DNA of 50,105 bases from Deltaproteobacteria bacterium (lineage in GTDB: Bacteria; Desulfobacterota; Desulfarculia; Adiutricales; JAGVGV01): NCBI GenBank assembly GCA_015233515.1, contig JADFXS010000005.1, forward strand, positions 1 to 50,105. The letters are read 5' to 3'. The notes under the pieces are model-generated. The model was given only the letters and a program-made list of their open reading frames with translations, was not told where the DNA came from and ran no database searches. Both the position numbers and the translations under genes were made by a program. This document shows positions 45,901 to 50,105 of the stretch, piece after piece (positions within the stretch are counted from its first letter, which is position 1; the number at the start of each line of letters is the position of its first letter).

Positions 45901-47624
45901 TGCTTGGGGTCGATCATATCTTGAATTCCCGCTCGCTGGACTTTTCCGACATAATCCTGGAGCAAACCAAAGGAAAAGGAGTCGATGTCGTTCTTAATTC
46001 GCTATCCGGCGAGGCGATCAACCGCAACTTCATGGTCCTCAAACCTTTCGGCCGTTTCTTGGAGATCGGCAAACGTGATTTTTATGAAAACATGAAAATC
46101 GGTCTACGCCCCTTTCGCAATAATATAAGCTATTTTGGAATCGATATCGATCAGTTGATGCTTGATCGTCCGGATTTTACCCGCCGGTTATTTGAGGAGA
46201 TAATGATTCTCTTCGAAAAGGGAGTCTTCCACCCTCTGCCATATTACACATTCAACAGCGAGGAGATCGTCGAAGCTTTCCGCTACATGCAGCAGGCTCA
46301 GCATATAGGAAAGATTGTGGTCACCTATCGAAACGCCATTCGAAACCCTCAGGAATCCTTGATGGCCTCCTCGAAAAAACTCGAACTTTCAGCCGATGCT
46401 ACCTACCTGGTCACGGGCGGGCTTAGTGGTTTCGGCTTGAAAACCGCGGAATGGCTGACCATTAAAGGCGCTCGTAACTTGGCGCTGATCAGTCGTCGCG
46501 GCCCGACCTCCGAAGAAGCCGAACAAATGATCACGCGGTTAAAACAAAGCGGAGTAAATATTCTGGCGAAACCATGCGATGTTACCGATCCAAAGGCACT
46601 TTCTGAACTGCTCGAGGAAATCGACCATAATTTTCCGCCTCTTAAAGGTATCGTGCATGCCGCCATGGTGATCGATGACGGGCTTGTTGCCGATATAAAC
46701 GCGGAGCGAATCAACCAGGTCCTGGCCCCTAAGGTGTTGGGCGCCCAATACCTGCATGAAATGACTCTCACAACAACCCTGGATTTCTTTATTCTCTTCT
46801 CATCAGCTACGACACTTTTTGGCAATCCGGGCCAAAGCAGTTATGTGGCCGCCAATATTTGGCTTGAGGCGCTGGCCTGTTATCGGCGTTCAGTCGGTCT
46901 GCCGGCAACCTGCGTCTGTTTTGGGGCTATTGACGATGTAGGTTACCTTTCCCGCAACGAGAAAATCAAGGACGCCCTTCAAGGTCATATGGGTGGATTC
47001 GCGCTAAACTCGGATGTCGCTCTGAATGCCTTGGAGAGACTTTTGCTCACCAACCAGTCCGGGATAGGTGTCCTGAATTTCGATTGTAAAGTCTTACGTC
47101 GCTTCCTACCGACATTCATAACCCCTAAGTTCAGCGAACTACAGTCAGCGGCGGACGAAGGAAGAGCTGATGAACGGGAAACCGACAAACTGCAACAGTT
47201 GCTCGCGGAACTTCCGGACAGTGAACTTTTAGTTGTTTTTTCCGAGATGTTGAAGAGAGAAATCGGAGAAATTCTTCGAATACCCTCGGACAAGATCGAG
47301 GTCGAACGCTCTCTCCAGGATGTCGGCATGGATTCCCTGATGGCCACGGAGTTTGTTGCCGCTATCGAATCTATATTCGGTATTCGCCTGCCGGTAATGG
47401 CCTTACGAGATACTCCCACGATCGCTAAAATTGCTAAACGCATTCTCAAACAACTCAAAGGTGTTGAAGAGGCCGGCCGTGATACGAAAGATCCTGGTAT
47501 TCTCCAGCAGGTCCATGAACTCGCTTCCCGGCATATGATCGAAGCATCCGCCGGCGATCAGGCCAGCTTTGCCGAGGACCTCCAGATGGAGGACCGGATG
47601 TACATTAGGCGGATGGTGCACTGA
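39948..47624 (+). CDS. Reducing type I polyketide synthase (RkpA-like), KS-AT-DH-psiMT-psiKR-ER-KR-ACP
   Basis: A 2558-residue iterative-type synthase. KS (1-430): Cys177 in DTACSSS, His312 in EAHGTGT, His352 in SNLGHLEA. AT (about 545-860): Ser626 in GHSVGE. DH (about 880-1180): His928 in HVVGDAVVFPG. A region at 1190-1560 resembles an inactive methyltransferase, with no glycine-rich SAM motif. A structural pseudo-KR follows (about 1580-1780). ER (about 1800-2120): GAAGGVGNA at 1950-1958. KR (about 2150-2340): TGGLSGFG and a GQSSYVAAN tyrosine. ACP: Ser2463 in GMDSLMA. All activities for fully reduced chains are present and there is no thioesterase. The next gene, an alpha-oxoamine synthase, could release the chain. 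It is similar in layout to rhizobial RkpA. Confidence 0.93.
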   Translation: MENTSVKKRVAILGFSFRLPGTSTARFWSDLVNGRNLITNVDPERWSMEAFFHPNQNHKGASYTFTAGSIGDVSKFDADFFNISPREAALIDPQQRLMLELSWEALENSFIKPSTVRGSRCGVYIGISSLDYACRMMNDLAVIDSHFMSGNTSCIAANRISYFFDLRGPSMSVDTACSSSLMAFHLACRSIISGEVTQAFAGGVSLHLHPYGFIGFSKASMLSKQGRCSVFDASADGYVRAEGGGVFILKDYEQAVADNNRILAVVAASVTNTDGRKSGLTIPSAASQAVLLQDAYKQAAIDPEDIDYLEAHGTGTVVGDPIEARAIGESLGRRRLKGKPLLIGSVKSNLGHLEAASGVAGLVKTLYCIEHRLIPATINWNKPNPDINFSDWNIEVVTKNRPLKKIGKLVLGVNSFGFGGTNVHVILESHENHPIQTPELKKDWDLPVILSTKENKALKTAALEFADYLRTQPRKSFYDIAYTAAFRREWHKHRAVVFGATKESIVEALDGFVANIQENITVETGAVLDAPSGPAFVYSGNGCQWAGMGKRLLQESWLFKESVKKVDSLFMQYADYSLEEELAGKNGEGRYDYTEIAQPALFAIQVGVTQLLRSKGINPIVVVGHSVGEITAAWASGALSLESAVQVLYHRSQLQGKTKGKGQMTAVGLGSQAALELLNELKLSTILTLAGINSSKGATIAGPIDRLSDLEAVLTERGIFHKRLDLDYPFHCPVMDEIKNDFLRALPEVQTNKVVIPYYSTVTGNRLSGRELTNDYWWKNIRKPVLFEQAIMNILSKGINIFIEIGPHAVLRSYMNDCLKDRETDGRVISTIMRGNDDPRLIINAVSQAVIAGATMDLKSQFPQEGGFAQLPNYPWQRERHWHGITSESDGMLTRRQEHPLLGYRLPQHELVWENKLDTKIHPALEDHVVGDAVVFPGSGFVELALAAAMAWEPQESVEIENLEIRSPLLLSDDRSKIIRLKIEPQDGGFTVKGREFLSPEPWTLYAVGRILHEPSDILRQKESLSLPMRQPDFHDRDHEKLTRAVGLRYGPSFQAIDCGWLEGDSVLALFRIPEHLLAELDHMHIHPALLDCAFQLIIQLLKEESAMSDGLAFIPYKTGRIGFRAGQSRPCYASATLLQRTPRSITANFAIFDAEGRAIAVIKEVYFRGIQLSRKIEEQVQFLDCYRIPRPHILSPATGPAILFERIQETFSAMSRDSVLKEIHRVYIEELDPLLEVLCRGFTTPAVQQLTGNGGHLSSESLGAYKAANREIEPLIDCLLGNATSDQLLDAGDLGWNIISGQGSMPSAFEIWTALLRDYPDYFQIVFSVGRIGMHLQALLSGRLTLDQVLPHNSMLAALIWQSHGPGGRHQFCKALRDLITDALGRFPAGQRLGIIEVSEAAPLLAIDIFSSLDFTICDYLFASTSAKSIEDALRLKKQFPTVGTHLIDPENEQTDSAVADNLQVHLAVVTLDFTTLQDALRALDFACSKIVPGGCLIIVGHHPSRWIDFVFGGRHSWWLESTKGGWVSRQETARLWQDQLDRHGFSPSTIIDFSNIPASGPYFLLARAKKTKAVLLPAFETHKSNWLFLADENGYEDQLAKCLTKKLRSRGNFVVRLNPTDKSQLKSHIRAIKDSHGRIDHIVHLVGLNALTDNVDPPEMLLNQVTRCEQAAAIAQACEATLTKATCWLITAGALLDLLPARKQTNQHSSTVKFTDAALWGFGRTLMNEAAENIVRLVDIERPDEIEVVAFALDREFEQPDNEREIIITANGERYAPRLRYASNLFTQTETAKEIADPTLRLGFRTPGQLNNLVWEVHPRTLPNENEVEIEVYATGLNFRDVMFTLGLLSDEAVVNGLSGPTLGLEFSGVVISVGGNTNGFAPGDRVVGFSSSSFSNRLVTQSDSIMHLPAGISFESAATIPVAFLTAYYSLHHLAQLKEGEKVLIHGAAGGVGNAAIQVAKWCGAEIFATAGSEEKEDFLRLLGVDHILNSRSLDFSDIILEQTKGKGVDVVLNSLSGEAINRNFMVLKPFGRFLEIGKRDFYENMKIGLRPFRNNISYFGIDIDQLMLDRPDFTRRLFEEIMILFEKGVFHPLPYYTFNSEEIVEAFRYMQQAQHIGKIVVTYRNAIRNPQESLMASSKKLELSADATYLVTGGLSGFGLKTAEWLTIKGARNLALISRRGPTSEEAEQMITRLKQSGVNILAKPCDVTDPKALSELLEEIDHNFPPLKGIVHAAMVIDDGLVADINAERINQVLAPKVLGAQYLHEMTLTTTLDFFILFSSATTLFGNPGQSSYVAANIWLEALACYRRSVGLPATCVCFGAIDDVGYLSRNEKIKDALQGHMGGFALNSDVALNALERLLLTNQSGIGVLNFDCKVLRRFLPTFITPKFSELQSAADEGRADERETDKLQQLLAELPDSELLVVFSEMLKREIGEILRIPSDKIEVERSLQDVGMDSLMATEFVAAIESIFGIRLPVMALRDTPTIAKIAKRILKQLKGVEEAGRDTKDPGILQQVHELASRHMIEASAGDQASFAEDLQMEDRMYIRRMVH

Positions 47625-47625
47625 G

Positions 47626-48984
47626 ATGGAAAAAAAAAATATTCCGAACCTCACGGCCCAGATTAAAGATAACCTTATCCAACAAGTGCTTAAGCAGCGG
47701 CAACGTCAGGCGGAACAAGAGGATGGCCGATACGGCGGCATCGAATCGAGATCGACGGTATCGCCCGACATTCCCGAACAGTATTATCATTTTCATTTGC
47801 ATCCGGGATACCAACAACTCAGGATAATCAAGGAAGGGGCCGTGCGTTTGGGCATCGACAATCCCTTCTTCAAGCTTCACGACGGGACGGCGGGTTCCAG
47901 GACAATTATCGGCGGTAAGGAATTTAATAATTTTACCAGCTACAATTATCTCGGTCTTTCCGGGCATCCCGAGGTTTCCGAAGCCGCCAAGTCCGCTATC
48001 GATCTTTATGGCACATCGGTTTCGGCTAGTCGCCTCGTCTCCGGCGAACGACCCATTCATCGGAAACTCGAAGATGCTATCGCCAGGGCTTACGCGGTGG
48101 AAGACGCAGTGGTTTTTGTAAGTGGTCATGCCGCCAATGTTTCGACGATCGGTTATCTTTTTGGCCATAACGATCTTATTTTACATGACGAACTTATCCA
48201 CAACAGCGTCTTGCAGGGTATAAAGCTTTCCGGAGCCCGGCGGATACCATTCCCTCACAATGACTATAAATATCTCCATGAAAAACTTAAAGACCAGCGC
48301 CGCGATTTCGAGAGAGTCTTGATTGTCCTCGAAGGCATTTACAGCATGGAAGGAGACTTCCCGGACCTACCCCGGTTTGTGGAAATTAAAAACATGCATC
48401 GCGCTTTTTTGATGGTGGATGAAGCCCACTCTTTCGGGGTGATGGGCAACACCGGAATGGGAATTCGAGAACATTTTGGGTTGGATGGCTCGGCCGTTGA
48501 TATCTGGATGGGCACTCTGAGCAAAACCCTCGCCGGCTGTGGGGGATATATCGCGGGCGAAACAGCCTTGGTGGAACATTTAAGATTTCTGGCGCCGGGT
48601 TTTCTCTACAGTGTGGGCATGTCCCCCCCGGTGGCCGCGGCGTCCCTGGCCGCAATGGAGATACTGAAACGAGAGCCGGGCCGGGTAAAAACCTTACAAA
48701 GCCGCAGCCTATTATTCCTGGAGTTAGCCAGGTCCATAGGGATTAATACCGGGACTTGCGCGGGATTTGCGGTAATCCCGGTCATTATCGGCAATTCCAT
48801 GAAGGCCGCGTGCTTTTCCGCCGCGCTCTTCCGTCGAAACATCAACGTGCAACCGATTATTTTTCCCGCCGTGCCGGAAAAATCCGCACGCTTGCGCTTT
48901 TTTATATCCTGCGAGCACGGTGAATCGCAAATTGAAGAAACAATTAAAGCGATTAAAGAAGAAGCGAAGCTTTTACCGCTATGA
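47626..48984 (+). CDS. PLP-dependent alpha-oxoamine synthase (RkpG/KBL/SPT family)
   Basis: About 452 residues from the ATG at 47626, one base after the polyketide synthase stop. A longer frame from 47569 is only overlap. It shows the family landmarks YNYLGLSGHP, SASRLVSGERPIHRKLE, HDELIHNS, VDEAHSFGVMG and the PLP lysine Lys300 in TLSKTLAGCGGY. An N-terminal extension of about 90 residues precedes the fold. Relatives condense an acyl thioester with an amino acid with loss of CO2 (serine palmitoyltransferase, 2-amino-3-ketobutyrate ligase, AONS). Next to a PKS without thioesterase, it probably takes the ACP-bound chain and makes a long-chain amino ketone. Which amino acid is used cannot be read from the sequence. 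Confidence 0.9.
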   Translation: MEKKNIPNLTAQIKDNLIQQVLKQRQRQAEQEDGRYGGIESRSTVSPDIPEQYYHFHLHPGYQQLRIIKEGAVRLGIDNPFFKLHDGTAGSRTIIGGKEFNNFTSYNYLGLSGHPEVSEAAKSAIDLYGTSVSASRLVSGERPIHRKLEDAIARAYAVEDAVVFVSGHAANVSTIGYLFGHNDLILHDELIHNSVLQGIKLSGARRIPFPHNDYKYLHEKLKDQRRDFERVLIVLEGIYSMEGDFPDLPRFVEIKNMHRAFLMVDEAHSFGVMGNTGMGIREHFGLDGSAVDIWMGTLSKTLAGCGGYIAGETALVEHLRFLAPGFLYSVGMSPPVAAASLAAMEILKREPGRVKTLQSRSLLFLELARSIGINTGTCAGFAVIPVIIGNSMKAACFSAALFRRNINVQPIIFPAVPEKSARLRFFISCEHGESQIEETIKAIKEEAKLLPL

Positions 48985-48989
48985 AACCC

Positions 48990-49024
48990 GGCCACCCTGC
49001 CGGCATAAATGTGCCGGACAGGCC
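48990..49024. terminator. Strong hairpin between convergent genes
   Basis: CTG-CCGGCA (48997-49005) pairs with TGCCGG-A-CAG (49012-49021) around a six-base loop, with one bulged A. GGC/GCC pairs extend the outside. It begins six bases after the alpha-oxoamine synthase stop and lies between convergent genes, so it may act as a terminator. There is no T-run on either side, so Rho-independent function is uncertain. Confidence 0.45.
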
Positions 49025-49186
49025 AAACTGTTTCGTAAATAGAGCCCTTACGCGCTAATTTTTCCTTGGAGCCGGATTTTCCATGGGATTTTCCTGACCC
49101 ATGATCTGTTCTCTCCGTAACGTCTTGAAGCAGTTATGGATTTGGCGTCTTCATATCTATTAAAAATACGGACTTAAGTTCGGCCA

Positions 49187-49963
49187 TCACCGCGCATGTA
49201 AATATTTATCCAAAAATTTCAGCGTCCTTTCCCAACTGTCGGAAGCAGCCATGGGATCGGCTTTACTTTCGGACCGATCGTAACCGTGATCGACGGAGGG
49301 ATAAATTTTTAATTCATGTGGTATTTTTTGTTCCGTCAGAATCGTGTCGAGGTTTTGGGCGGTTTTTACCGGCACGGTTTGATCGTTTTCGCCATGCATA
49401 ATCAAAAGAGGCGAACTGTGTCCATCGATGATTTCCCTAAACTGGTAGGTCATCTTTTCACGAGCTCCGGCGCCGCTATAAGCGCCGTAATAAGATACTC
49501 CGGCCTGCACTTTGCCTTTAGCCGCCAGAACCGCCGTCCAGTACCCGCCCATGGAAAAGCCGACTGCTCCTAAGCGATTTTTATCTATTCGCGAATCCTG
49601 TTTCAAGTATTCCAGTTCATTGACCAGATCATTGAATATGGCCTCGGCGTAGGTGGTGGTCGCTTCCTGTCTCGAACCGTGCTTTATACCGTAAGCGGCA
49701 AAGTAATATGGGATCAGACAGGCGAAACCTCGGCCGGCTAATTTCCGGGCGAAGTCGATATCAGCGGTTTGGACGCCGCCGCTGGTATGGAGGATCAGGA
49801 GCGCGGGGTAAGGACCTTTTCCATCGGGCATGATCCAATCCGCCTTCATTTTTTTACTGATTCCTAAATTGTTTAACGTCTTTTCTTCAAAAGAGTAAGC
49901 CGGCAAAACCAGCATAAAGGATAAGCTCAGGCAAATAAAAAGCAAACTAATACGGATTTTCAT
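49187..49963 (-). CDS. Secreted dienelactone-hydrolase-family protein
   Basis: A 258-residue alpha/beta-hydrolase with a Sec signal peptide (hydrophobic about 5-22, likely cleaved after PAYS). The nucleophile elbow is GFSMGG, so serine replaces the cysteine of classical dienelactone hydrolase. The acid residue is in HGENDQTVPV and the histidine in SVDHGYDR. Such periplasmic members act on esters of unknown structure. The gene is on the opposite strand to the capsule genes, has its own promoter (50009-50037) and GAGGAG before the start, and is probably unrelated to the locus. It may mark the end of the capsule region. Confidence 0.88.
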   Translation of the reverse strand: MKIRISLLFICLSLSFMLVLPAYSFEEKTLNNLGISKKMKADWIMPDGKGPYPALLILHTSGGVQTADIDFARKLAGRGFACLIPYYFAAYGIKHGSRQEATTTYAEAIFNDLVNELEYLKQDSRIDKNRLGAVGFSMGGYWTAVLAAKGKVQAGVSYYGAYSGAGAREKMTYQFREIIDGHSSPLLIMHGENDQTVPVKTAQNLDTILTEQKIPHELKIYPSVDHGYDRSESKADPMAASDSWERTLKFLDKYLHAR

Positions 49964-50008
49964 TTTTCCGTCTCCTCGATGGAAGGTTTTTCAAGATTGA
50001 CAATTTTA

Positions 50009-50037
50009 ATTGTAACTAGGCATTTAATACCTTGCAA
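50009..50037 (-). promoter_or_regulatory. Sigma70-type promoter for the dienelactone-hydrolase-like gene
   Basis: Read on the minus strand: TTGCAA (-35, at 50037-50032), a 17-base spacer, and TACAAT (-10, at 50014-50009). The distance to the start codon at 49963 is 45 bases. Both boxes are close to consensus and the spacing is ideal. Confidence 0.5.
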
Positions 50038-50105
50038 CAAGATTCTCCTAGTTCACCACTTGCGGGCATTGAGGCACGTAACTCCTGGCTGCAACGCTCG
50101 TTTCC

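Noticed and set aside
47605..48168. 187-residue - strand ORF opposite the alpha-oxoamine synthase
   Set aside because: Antisense to conserved PLP-enzyme sequence; no ribosome site or family.
1..50105. tRNA, rRNA, insertion sequences and integrase genes
   Set aside because: I looked for cloverleaf, rRNA and transposase/integrase patterns and saw none I could support; a covariance search could still find a small RNA.

Overview
The window looks like one chromosomal stretch of a Gram-negative proteobacterium. The evidence is a group 2 (ABC-transporter-dependent) capsule export set with an inner-membrane KpsE-type protein, an outer-membrane KpsD-type protein and KpsC/KpsS Kdo transferases, plus WecB/WecC proteins very close to enterobacterial ones. 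A gammaproteobacterium is the best guess; the sequence does not fix the genus. Almost every gene is on the + strand; the only convincing minus-strand gene is the dienelactone-hydrolase-like gene at the right end.

Layout. (1) 1-3279: the end of a probable defence operon: the tail of an unknown gene, a DEAH helicase with a DUF1998-like C-terminus, and an overlapping phospholipase D-like protein, as in DISARM or Dpd-type systems. (2) 3280-6804: a strongly A+T-rich, gene-poor stretch with one LuxR/NarL-type regulator and decayed genes, including the isolated last domain of a phosphomannomutase. (3) 6805-11602: capsule export block: lipoprotein, kpsM, kpsT, kpsE, kpsD, tightly coupled. (4) 11852-34944: serotype-specific block: wecB and wecC (UDP-ManNAc and UDP-ManNAcA supply), a 2429-residue methyltransferase/coiled-coil/glycosyltransferase fusion, two deacetylase/zinc-ribbon/methyltransferase fusions, a second long glycosyltransferase paralogous to the C-terminal half of the giant one, a methyltransferase/DUF6270/heparinase-like fusion, a broken beta-helix gene, and a GT2-type glycosyltransferase. 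(5) 34959-48984: kpsC, kpsS, an LtaS-like membrane phosphotransferase, a 2558-residue reducing polyketide synthase and an alpha-oxoamine synthase. This set recalls the rhizobial rkp-1 K-antigen region. (6) 49187-49963: a secreted dienelactone-hydrolase-like protein with its own promoter.

How it may work together (inference). WecB/WecC supply a uronic amino sugar. The long glycosyltransferases build the chain. The deacetylase, methyltransferase and heparinase-like fusions modify or trim it. KpsC/KpsS put a Kdo linker on a lipid, KpsMTED export the product, and the PKS plus alpha-oxoamine synthase may make a dedicated long-chain amino-ketone lipid. The most unusual element is the giant fusion. 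A methyltransferase is joined to glycosyltransferase domains by a coiled coil of about 1,035 residues containing four tandem units with a 154-residue period. This resembles, in one polypeptide, the WbdA/WbdD arrangement of E. coli O9a, where a coiled coil acts as a ruler for polysaccharide length.

All calls come from reading the sequence. No database search or structure prediction was run.
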